Source: Calonectria ilicicola
Taxonomy: Eukaryota > Ascomycota > Sordariomycetes > Hypocreales > Nectriaceae
Length of the DNA: 64,000 bases
Reading direction: 5' to 3'
NCBI GenBank assembly: GCA_020809705.1
Contig: CP085829.1
Coordinates: 2,542,001-2,606,000 of the forward strand
Shown here: positions 25,887 through 35,297 of the stretch, in pieces
How the letters are laid out: each line of letters begins with the position of its first letter
Numbering within the stretch: the first letter of the stretch is position 1
The notes under the pieces: model-generated
The model's database searches: none
Seen by the model: the letters and a program-made list of their open reading frames with translations, nothing else
What the model was told of the DNA's origin: nothing
Program-made: the position numbers and the translations under genes

Positions 25887-27607
25887 TCAAACATCCATCC
25901 CCTTTGCCTTGTTCCTCATCAAAACACGCGAGACGTGGTGAAGCTCCTTGGGATTTTTTGGGTCGACCTGGTATTCGTGAATCTCCCCATCCCTCATACC
26001 GTAGAATGTGCCGTTGTGGTTGGCAGCTATCCTGGTAAATCTTGGCCGCTTTCTTCCACCACGGAACTTGACGCGCTGGTCCAAATGCCACTCATCGCGG
26101 ATTGGGTCCCAATACGTGGCGGTCACAGCACCCTTTTTTTGCATTTGAAATGCCATAATAAACATAGCTGGTCCCTTAGGAACTGGCTTGTATGAGAATT
26201 TTGGCTTGATTGCTGGGAATGTTGTGGCCGCGAGTGTTTGTCCAAGGTAGGTTTTGGGCCGCTTTGAAGCCATGAACCGATCTATATGTAAGCTTCGTTA
26301 GCATGGTTCGGAAGCCAATAATGCGCTGTAAACATTGTCAACTCACCGTCAAACTCCCAACTTGTCTCGTTTCGCCATTTCTGCATCATTAGCTGAGAGG
26401 AATTGGAGTAAAAGAGGCGCATCTCTGTGGGACCCTTTGCGGACATAAATGGAGTGACCGCGATGCCCGAGCCTGGGTCCATATCGGCGCTGAAATTTGT
26501 CTTGGACCATGGTAGGCTGATTGCGCTGCCCAGCCTATTGGCCTTCTGAAAAAAGATCCTTGATTGATCAACTCCATCAGTGCTATTCTCACAGTATGGG
26601 AAACACTGGAACCAATGCGCAGCTAGCTGGGAGTAGTAGTCGGTATGTTGATTTGTGATATTACTCATGCCGGTTAGATTTCCCATGCTGGTCAAATTGC
26701 TGATGCTGGTCAAATCACCCATGCCGGTCAGGTTACCTATATTGGTCAGGTTACCCATACTGGTGAGATTACCAATATTGGAATAATCGACGGCGTAGGT
26801 GCGATTGGTCGAATTGGACTGGTAGCCCAAGTCGCTCGGGACCCATCGCTGTAACTTGTGATCCTTTGAACGAATTTCCACCGTCTTGTTATAGTTATTG
26901 AAGAAATAGAGTATAACCTCAAAGGGGGAACCAGGAGAAGCAGTCGCCGCCATCGGAGTTCCCATTCTCGGCCTGATGGAACTGTTCGACCTCTCAAGCT
27001 GCTCGGTGATATTGACCGTGATCCATTTTGGGGAAAGCGGGAGAGTTCGAGATGAGACAATGATGGCATCTGTAGGATCCTGGTAGAACACGAGACTTTG
27101 CTCAACCTTCACTCCTTCGGTCCAAGAATCCGAAAATGTCCAATTCTTGGGAGGCGTCCAATCATCTGGCGATGTCCAGTTGGTCACGGCCAGGTCGGAA
27201 AACGCGTGAATCAACCGGTGCTTATAATCTCCCCTTCTATTCTTGGATTTGAGCTGTAGATGCGTGATACCCGCATAAGCGGTACCAGCAGCGATAGCAA
27301 GAGCGCCAGTAACGGTGGTGCCCACAGTGGCGACAAGACCGGCGGTAATGGCAATCCCCTTGGTAATGCCACTATAAAGAATCGCAAGGGCAACGAGTTT
27401 TGCGAGCCAAAAGAACATGGTTGCTAAAATACTGCGGGAAAAAGTATTGATAGTCGGTGGCGTGTTTGGGTTGGGCTGAGGCAGAGGCATGAGAAGCTCT
27501 TTAATACTCGACTCCAATAGAGTTTTTCTATCATCAACCACTTCTAGGCTACCACGACGAATACAACACACCTTTATAACTAAACTATTCAACGCCACTT
27601 CTTCCAT
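25887..27607 (-). CDS. Membrane-anchored lectin-like beta-propeller protein
   Basis: Two exons, 26347-27607 and 25887-26281, are joined across a 65-nt intron (GTGAGT..ATAG), giving 551 aa from ATG 27607. An internal ATG at 27418 (488 aa) would start exactly at the first hydrophobic segment and is an equally good candidate. Hydrophobic stretches at residues 64-81 and 84-114 suggest an N-terminal anchor. The remainder is rich in N-x-S/T sequons and has repeated strands of the type LFYSNSSQLMMQKW, with alternating VFYQD and ILYFFNN motifs, reminiscent of fungal fucose-specific-lectin propeller blades. Residues 279-314 are a hexapeptide repeat encoded by an 18-bp minisatellite. I infer a cell-surface or secreted glycan-binding protein; the ligand is unknown. 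It lies in an AT-rich island, unlike the neighbouring genes. Confidence 0.6.
26666..26773 (-). repeat. 18-bp coding minisatellite, six units
   Basis: Six consecutive 18-bp units with point differences, plus a diverged seventh, lie in frame inside the lectin-like gene. Each encodes a hexapeptide of the form G/S-N-L-T-S/G-M/I. All full units but one (GDLT) carry an N-glycosylation sequon. Confidence 0.85.
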
Positions 27608-29146
27608 TTTTATGGGAGAGGATGAAAGCTACCAAAGCTCGATCGACCCGTTCTTTGCGCCAGTGGTAACTGGAGAAACATCGCCCCCTGATGCACCTGT
27701 GTGAATCTGCGAGACCTAAACATAGAAATTCTTGGGAATAAGGAGATTCGCCATCTCCTATTCAACACCTTCCTGGGAACCCTTGAGGTTTTGGAAGACC
27801 TTTCGAGGATGATATAGATGGTGTGGCGATTGCCAAGTTGATGAAACTGGAGAGCGATCCTGCTGGCTATTTCGCCGAAAGGAAACCCGTTGTGTGCTCT
27901 ACAATACAACCCTTGAAAGATTGTCACCTCTCTACTTTTTCCTACTAATTTTTTTTTTCGGCTTAACAAGAAAAGAATATATGAATAAAAATAAAATAAA
28001 TAAATTAGATACATAATTTTATTTTATTTTTATTTATCTATTTATTTTTAGTTTTTAGTTTGTATTTTGAGTAGTTAAGTTCTGTGATGCCTCATTGGAA
28101 AATGTCACTGAAGCACAGTCTTTCAGGGATTGTATTGTACAATTGGTTCTTCTTAGGCTAAAGCTTAAATTGATAGTTGCGAGGCACCTTTGGAACTTGT
28201 TTTTGTCGTCTTAGTAGACTACTTTGTCTCGTCTTCCTCCAGTTTTTGACACCAGAAACACGGAATTATTAATGGGTCATGTTTACTGCGCGATCCTGCT
28301 GATCTGCTTCGACATCTCCGCCCTCTGCATTTTGGCTGGACTGTGCTTGATGTAATTCTTTTTTGGTCTTTCTTAGTACCTCTACGTTTTAAATGAGCCA
28401 TCTCAGTTTATTCCTATTAAATATAATCTTCTTGCGCGCACGCATATATTTTGCTGGATGCACGCAGAATGCTATTTGACTCTAGCTATTTTATCCTAAG
28501 ACCCTAAAGCAATACCATCATTTTACAGTAAACAATCTCATAAATTTTGGTAAATCTAGGGCGGGCCTAGATATAGACTTTCAAATCCCTTGGTAGCCTT
28601 TTCTTATTTGACGATGTATCCTGAAAAGGTCTTAGCCGTTGGATGTCAGCCCTGGGCGAGCCAAGGCCGGGTATGGGCCTTATCACGTGCATTTCGTCGT
28701 TCTTGTCCCCGCATCGATATCTACTATTTGTTCCCATACGAGAAAGTTGTAACGGGGAAAGCAGGTTAGGTCTGGGGCCTAGTGCTCTGTTATATACAGG
28801 TGTGTGTCACAGTGTAATTGTGGTGACTGCAATTACTGCTGGATCTTTTGCCGTAGCGGTGACTGGTGTATTGCAACGAACGGCACTTGGCACCGCCCTC
28901 GAGACAAAAGTGCCCTTCAAAGCAAAAGATAGATCGAATACCAATCAACTTCGCACATACTGTCTCAATTGAATCTTGAATCATTTAGCTAACCATAACG
29001 ACGATTTTCTCTCGTTCTGTGCATAATCAGTCACTTAAATTTCATGTCTAGTAATCAGAGGGTATCTAGTATAACAATAGTAATAACTGAAGAAAGGAAA
29101 AGAGAAGGTTATATACTGATATCCAGTTGAGATCCTATCATGCGAC
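27608..29146. other. AT-rich intergenic region, possible gene remnant at its left end
   Basis: This lies upstream of the lectin-like gene and downstream of LIP2. The stretch 27961-28060 is almost pure A/T. On the plus strand, 27613-27702 encodes a protein-like segment (MGEDESYQSS onward) that stops. Other frames continue with coding-like strings (EIRHLLFNTFLGTLEVLEDL at 27749-27808 and SDPAGYFAERKPVV at 27853-27894), so a frameshifted gene relic is possible. A 109-codon ATG ORF at 28643-28972 has no recognisable domain and was not called. Confidence 0.4.
27613..27960 (+). pseudogene. Possible frameshifted gene remnant
   Basis: Coding-like peptide segments in at least two plus-strand frames follow one another, interrupted by stops and shifts: residues opening MGEDESYQSSIDPFF, then VNLRDLNIEILGNKEIRHLL, then DGVAIAKLMKLESDPAGYF. 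I do not recognise the family. The proximity to the start of the divergent lectin-like gene (5 bp) makes an intact second gene unlikely. It could equally be promoter DNA with chance ORFs. Confidence 0.25.
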
Positions 29147-30169
29147 TTACACAGCACTTCCTCCTCTGTGTAGCCTCAAGTCTTTCTCTCCATGGATTTC
29201 CCTTTTGCTCTCATCCAGCAACCCTTCCTCAAACATGCTTACCCACTTGCTTGCTAGCCTCTGCATGTTCCACCCTGAAAGCCCCTCGATGTTGCCATCA
29301 CGTTCCTGTAATTCCGTAGCGACAGACGTGACCAGTTTGCCTTCAAGGCCGCATGGAACAAAACGTGCCCAGGGATTCGTCTCTTCGGGACCGGTCACAG
29401 GAACATCAATGTTGAGCGCAATGCCCAGAGAGGTGACGTAGCGCCGATGGTGTACACCCAGGGCAGCAATCTTGCGTTCTGGATGTCCCTCGGGTGTGGG
29501 CACCCAGACGCCAGGCTCATCGCGGGTGGTATAAGACTCCAAGTTGAAGACTTCGGCGAGTAGGCGCCTTGTAGTAGCCTCAAGATGGGCAGCGTAGGAA
29601 AAGACGCTGAAGTGCGGGTAGAGAGCTGAGTGCATGTCTATTATTGGCCAAAAGACAAGCTGTCCAGGCCCGTGATATGTTGTTAAACCACCACGTGCTG
29701 TTTCATGGACGTCTGGACTAAATAATGCTTCAGGTACGGGATCGGAGCGCTGGGACAAGGCAACTCGCAGGGGGGCTTGGAGTTGAGAAGACTGTTCCTC
29801 GTTGAGAGCAGATTGGCGACGGCCAAGGGTAATGGTTGGGGTTGGCTCAAAAGTTAGGACATGGGGACTAGGAGGATCGGCCTGTTGGTGGGCCGTGAGG
29901 CTCTTCCAGGCGAGATGGTTGCTGCGAATCGACTCCTGGGCTTCCTGGGCGACATGATAGGGAACAAAGTTACCCGGGCCATCTCCGGTAAGGTGTTGGT
30001 GTGTGATCAAGGTGAGTGGTGGTAGCTGTTCATGGCTGGAGGTGAACCATCTCGGGCTGGCACAGCGATTGAATCTGTGCGGCGCATGTGCTCCGGTAAA
30101 CAAGCTCAGAGTGAGGTTGGGCCTTGGGATAGAGACTAGCCGCGTCAAGGTCCGTAAGCGCGGTGGCAT
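29147..30169 (-). CDS. LIP2: Lipoyl(octanoyl) transferase, mitochondrial
   Basis: A 340-aa single-exon ORF. It is a LipB/Lip2-family enzyme that moves octanoate from acyl carrier protein onto lysines of the lipoyl domains of pyruvate and 2-oxoglutarate dehydrogenases and of glycine cleavage H protein. The family signature RGGLTTYHGPGQL is near residues 155-168. The conserved catalytic-lysine motif (KIAALGV) is near 231, and the catalytic-cysteine motif (PCGLEG) near 271. The first 45 residues are rich in Arg, Ser and Thr and nearly lack acidic residues, as expected of a mitochondrial presequence. The frame is open 17 codons further upstream but lacks an ATG there, so 30169 is the start. The length fits fungal Lip2. 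It is divergent from the SUR7 gene, with 2.3 kb between. Confidence 0.93.
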   Translation of the reverse strand: MPPRLRTLTRLVSIPRPNLTLSLFTGAHAPHRFNRCASPRWFTSSHEQLPPLTLITHQHLTGDGPGNFVPYHVAQEAQESIRSNHLAWKSLTAHQQADPPSPHVLTFEPTPTITLGRRQSALNEEQSSQLQAPLRVALSQRSDPVPEALFSPDVHETARGGLTTYHGPGQLVFWPIIDMHSALYPHFSVFSYAAHLEATTRRLLAEVFNLESYTTRDEPGVWVPTPEGHPERKIAALGVHHRRYVTSLGIALNIDVPVTGPEETNPWARFVPCGLEGKLVTSVATELQERDGNIEGLSGWNMQRLASKWVSMFEEGLLDESKREIHGEKDLRLHRGGSAV

Positions 30170-32492
30170 TGTGGGATGCGTCGGCTCAGGAGCAAAGTTC
30201 TGGGACTGAGTGGCTTGCAAGGATTGACAAGATGTGCGGGTAAAAATGAGGTTTGCAGATTTGTCCCGAACTGGACGTGGGGCAGTCGACTGTTTAGTGC
30301 GGGTGGTGACGTCGGGGAAAGCGGGTGGGGGGCGATCTCACAGTGGTCTAAAGAGGGAGCGGATGAGGATGGGCAGCGCCATCGGGGAGAATCGTCATGG
30401 ATTTGTTGGCGGGTGATTTACGGGCTAGGCTGTGCGTATATTGGAGCCGTCGAGCGTTGCATAGCTCGTCCTTGAGCATTGAACCAGGCAACTTTGAGGT
30501 GGTGCAGCTGCGCTGGGCGTCATCTGGTAACCTGATGTTCCAGATCTTGACGAATGCGCTGATCGATGCAGGTGTTGTGGTGTGGTGTACAGAGTACTAG
30601 CAGCATGTACAGATGAAAACCAATATCGAGCTAAAAGTCCAATGAATTCCATTCTACATCAGGGAGTGTTGAAGTGGGAGCCGGCGGGCTAGGGAGAGAT
30701 GAGGATGAACATGAACATGGATGGCACTAGGGCTGCCGCTGAAGATGTGACGAGACAGCTTCCGGCCTGGAGTCAAGGGCAAATAAGCACAGAGACAATA
30801 TGCACTGAGCCTGTCGCTACCGCGCCATGGGTGGCCACGGGTGGGTATGGGACGGTATGGAGAGGGATTGGGCAGTATCAATATTTCGGGACCCATCTGT
30901 CCGAGCTCTGGTGGCATTCAGCCTTGATATTGCCTTGGCCACATGATTGCGAGCTTGGGATGCAAGGAGGGGACGAAACCAATGAGCAGTCGTCGCCAAC
31001 ACGCAGACGACATGTGAAAACCAAACGAAACAGAGCCAGAGCCTGGAGCTAGACCGGATTGCGGCATGAACTCGACGTTGACCGCCAGAGGGTGCGGAGG
31101 GCTGCCATGAATTTTCGTACCTCGTGGTCTGGTGGTGCCTTAGCTTTTGTCGCAGGTTTGTTGTGTCGTCATCGCGGGTGCGGGTCTCTCTGCGACTCTG
31201 TTGGTGCTTGGTACGGCAGTTCGGCCCACTTCATCGACGACTCGGGCCATGGCTACCGGGGGTACGACCCGCCGGCCATGCCTTGTTTTTTGTTTTGTAT
31301 CATTTTGATATTTTTTTCCTACTCTCTTTGGGTCTAGGCGGGGGAGGATTGCTAGAGGTCTCAGCCGGGAGTGGTGTGTGTGTGTGCGTGTGCGCCTGCA
31401 TGGCGTGTTATTTGTTCCCTTTCCTTGGCTTGGCTTGGCTTGCCTTTCTTTTCCTTTCCCTCAATAGCTCTGCTCGACAAGGTCGGCAGTTCGATAAAAT
31501 AAAGATGGTGCATTCCTCCTTGACCCTGGTCCTGTGTTCGCCTAGAGGCTGAGAGGCGCATCCCTCCTAGTGGCTTCACCCGTATTGGTTTCCTTTCTTT
31601 TGCTCATGTCACCGTCCCTTGCCTCCTCCGAACGCCCATCACCTTATTTCATCAAAAAAAGAGAGACACATCATCCCCGAGCGCCCCGCCTCCCGTGCCT
31701 GGCCCTAGCCTACTGGCTGCTGCTGAGCTGTCTGAGACAGTCCCTCCACTAGCTCGGACGCCGCCAGAGATGCATCCTTGAACTGCCCACCTGAAAGCCC
31801 GCCCTAGCCCGACCGGTGCCTCCCAAGTGGTGCCTCCCAAGCCCACCACCTACTGGGGAAGGAAGCTCCTACGTAAACCAAGCTCCTCCCAGATCATCGA
31901 CGTCCAACTGTAGGCTAAAAAAACACTAAAAATCAAGGAACGTCTGTTCACTCTTGCTCTCCCGGCCCTTTATCCTCACTTGTTGTTGGCCCCTCCTCCG
32001 TTTCATCTTTCAACCCTCTTCTAACCCTCTTCTTAATCCTAATCCTCCTCCTTCGCCTCCGATTCTTCATCCTCATTTGTCCTCTCTCCATTGCCCTTCG
32101 GACACCACTACCTATTTCCTCATCCTGCTCCGGGCTTTGAACCAGTAAATCGCCCATCACCACCTCGCCAACCACCCAACGGTAGATCACCACCCTACTT
32201 GATTGCACCCTGGCCACCTGGCGCACCGACATCAAAAAAGCTCTCCGAACAACAAGAAAAAGCCGCTGCGGTGTTGGCTTAAAATACCGAACGGGAACCT
32301 TCGTCAATTCCCCGTTCCCGCACGCCTGATTTGTGCCCACCACCGTCGCATCGCACAACAGGAATACGAGAAGCCTATCCGTCTACCGAGGCGAATCTCC
32401 TTGGCAGTAAATTGATGATTTAATTCAATCGACACTTTGGCCTTTGCCTTTTCCTCTACCTCTCTGAATTTCGACGCCAGCTTCATCTTGCC
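30170..32492. other. Divergent intergenic region LIP2 / SUR7
   Basis: No gene is supported. It contains GT-rich simple sequence near 31374-31400, a short CTTGG repeat near 31423-31440 and long CT-rich tracts at 31940-32110 that probably mark the SUR7 promoter and leader. Confidence 0.5.
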
Positions 32493-33413
32493 ATGGCGAA
32501 AAGTACGTTGCCATTGTCCCTTGCGCAGCTTATCCTGATATCATTGCGGTATCGTGTCAGCTCATCTCACCACTTTTTTATTTTATTCCTACGATTCCAT
32601 TGCTAACAATTGTTTCTTCCAGATGCCCCCCTCGGCCTAGCAGGCATCGTCCTGATGGCTGCGTCCATCGTCCTGCTCTTCTTCATCATTCTTCCAGGTG
32701 TCTCAAACACGTCACCTCTCAAAAACACCTACTTCCTGCGCGCCGATACTTCAGGCATAACTGGCGCGCACGACGTTACTCAATGGACTTACTTTTACTT
32801 TTGCGGTGAAAACAATCAAGATTGCGGAAAGGCTCGTCCTGCGCCGGCATTCGGCCGTGCTTGGGATTCCAACGCTCGCAATGCGCCTGAACAGCTCATC
32901 GGCGGCCATGGCGGCGACACCACTTCGACCAAGCTTTTCTACTTGTGGCGATTTGGCTGGGTTTTGATTCTCATCACGCTCTTTTTTGAGATTCTTGCCT
33001 TCTTTTCCGGATTCCTCGCTTGCTGTGGTCGTTTGGGATCGGCAATTTCGGGTCTTGTCTCATTCGTCGCTCTCTTTTTTTCATCGGCCGCCATGTCTCT
33101 TATGACGTATGTATCCCCCATTTACAGTCCATTGACTTTGGTCGACTGCTAACACGGGACTTTTCTCAGAGCAACTTTCGTGATCGCACGCAACGCTTTT
33201 CAGTCAGATAACCGCTCCGCCAAAATTGGCACCTACGCTTTTGGCTTTGCTTGGGGTTCCTGGTTTGCAGTATTCCTTGCTACTGTCCTCTTCTGCATCG
33301 GCAGGCGCAACGATGGCCCCTCAGTAGGCGGTCACTCGTGGGCTCCACGCCGTAATCGTAGCGTTCGCAGCCACACCTACGAGGGTCGTCGCGTCAAGGA
33401 CGACTACTCGTAG
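32493..33413 (+). CDS. SUR7/PalI-family membrane protein
   Basis: Three exons, 32493-32502, 32623-33106 and 33170-33413, encode 245 aa. The first exon is only 10 nt (Met-Ala-Lys plus one base). The introns (120 and 63 nt) have GTACGT and GTATGT donors. The protein has the Sur7 plan: one membrane span at residues 7-27, a large outer loop holding the paired-cysteine motif WTYFYFCGENNQDC, three further spans (about 112-134, 140-163 and 185-207), and a basic cytosolic tail. Sur7 proteins sit in plasma-membrane eisosome/MCC patches and affect endocytosis and wall organisation. The AAN codon made at the first splice junction restores the family-typical N-terminus AKNAPLGLAG. The frame remains open for 102 codons after the terminal TAG (see the separate entry). 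Confidence 0.87.
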
Positions 33414-33722
33414 CGGGAGAAATTCTCCTTGACTGCCAAACCTGCCGCGGAACCTGTGCATGAGCGCCCAATTTCTCCACACGGATTTTCAGTGGATGGC
33501 GCCTTCAACGATAATGAGACTTTGGGGGAATCATCAAGCAATAGCAACAGTGAGAGCAGCATAATTGAAAATAGTCTGCACCGTGTTTCTATTGAGGATC
33601 AGTCTGTTGACGACTCGGTATCGGAATCAATCAGCCTGAGTGACAGTGACCATGATAATGGTCTAGCCGTCAATGCAGCCACAGCTGCTGTGAAGCGAAC
33701 TGGGGGGAGAGACGAGGATTAG
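33414..33722 (+). other. In-frame open extension beyond the SUR7 stop codon
   Basis: Directly after TAG 33411-33413 the SUR7 reading frame continues CGG GAG AAA and stays open for 102 codons to TAG 33720-33722. The translated tail is acidic and Ser/Asp/Glu-rich, protein-like, and compatible with a cytosolic tail. It could be reached by stop-codon readthrough (UAG followed by CGG). It could also be reached by removing a 90-nt in-frame intron 33324-33413, whose borders are GTAGGC and CGTAG. Otherwise it is simply a 3' UTR that happens to be open. It has no ATG start of its own. Confidence 0.5.
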
Positions 33723-35297
33723 CTTGCTTCTTGGACGTCGACCCTGCCACCCTTGATCGTTGGTGTTTGTATATGCTATGTGGGCTTGTATGGGGAGGCG
33801 ATATGCCGTTAATATGGATGTGCGAAGTCTAGAGTAATGAGAGCCTTGAAGCCTCTGAGCTATTGTCAAATAGTTGCCTTATGAATTAATGATGGCACAC
33901 AATCCGTGTCACTCGTATACCAGTCGTCGTAAATATAAATAGCCGTTTTTTCATTCAAGCTCGATATAAACTAAAAAATCGGGGCTCTTCTATCCACAAA
34001 TGGGCGTACAGCTCCACAATTGAAGGATGACCCGGCCTCATAAAATTTCCTCGAACCTTGGCACATTTCTAATATAGAAGCATGCCAAGCTCTAACCTAG
34101 CTGAACCTTGTACAGCCCTCCGAATATGGACAAGGAGGCCAAGCCCTTGTTGGGTAATATGCACACATCACAATTTGACAAATAGGTGATTCTTTGCTTC
34201 TCCTACCACGTAAACACCCGTCTCTTATGTGTAACCAAGCTAGATAGTGTCGTTAACAAGCTCTTACACTATACGTACACTTCCCCTTTCTCTCTTTAGT
34301 TCTCATATCACACCCATCTCACACACGCCTCATGCCCATGTAATGACAAAACATGAAAATAAAAAATGTTGAAATAAGCCAAAGGTCGCCCTCAAAGCCT
34401 GTCTTTGCCCTCTCTTTCCAGTCATCATCATATGCGTACACCAGAAAAGAAAAAAAAAATCCATATGTGAAAACACCAACCAAACATGCGTAAAAAACAA
34501 AAAGCCAAAAAAAAAAGACCCCCAAAAAAAGAGGGGAGGGGAGGGAAGAAATGACGGACCCCTCCCTGCCCTCTTACCTTTCTTCTCCTTATTCCAATTG
34601 CAGTATCCAGATTGTTTGCATTCCAGAACGAAGAAAAAGAGACCCAAAAAAAACAAAGAAAGGTGTAAAATATGCAAAAGATTCCCAGTCTCGGTTGTCT
34701 TTTCTTCTTTTTCTCTCCCCCGTTTCATGGTGGCCAAAAAAACAGGTTTCTCATCTAAAAAGGAAGAAGCCATAAAAAAAAAAAAGGTCATTCCATCGTG
34801 TGTACAAGGGGAACGAAGCATTGTTTGCAAGAAACTCGCAATAGAGGAAAATGCAAAAAGAAGAAGAAAAAAAAAGGAGAGAAAGAAAGGTAAGAAGGAC
34901 GGAGAGGGAGAGAGCAATAGAGGGGAAACACGTAGATGCAAAGGCAGACACGCTAGCAACGCCTCTAAGCCCATTCTTGAGGGTATTGCCGTGGTGGTGT
35001 AGTAAACCATATGAATGTTAGATGAGATTTGCCAAAAAAAACAGACTGTCCAATGTCGCCGTACAATGCAAGGCGAAAGCAAATAACCAGAATCCATCAT
35101 CAGTACCCGCCAACCAGATGCCCGCTCTGTTGTTGGCTTCATCTAGGGCAATTAGGGCTTTCCGCCATGGGGCTAAGATATGCAGTCCCAACCAGGGGTA
35201 ATGTATGCAAGCAAAGGCAAGGAAGGGGACGAGGGCTAAGCGACGCATGGCTTGCATGGAGCCCAAAACATACTTCTTCGTTCCCCTCTTGGCACGC
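33723..35297. other. Convergent 3' region of SUR7 and PBS2
   Basis: No gene is supported. The region is rich in A runs and T-rich ORFs (for example the minus-strand ORF 34330-35142, which is F/L-rich because it reads A-rich DNA). It probably contains the 3' UTRs of both flanking genes. Confidence 0.5.

Noticed and set aside
28643..28972. 109-codon plus-strand ORF with ATG
   Set aside because: No domain, no conserved-looking motif, and it sits in the 3' flank of LIP2. Its length is within chance.
34330..35142. 270-codon minus-strand ORF rich in Phe and Leu
   Set aside because: It reads the complement of A-rich 3' UTR DNA. The hydrophobic runs come from poly-T codons, and no family is recognisable.
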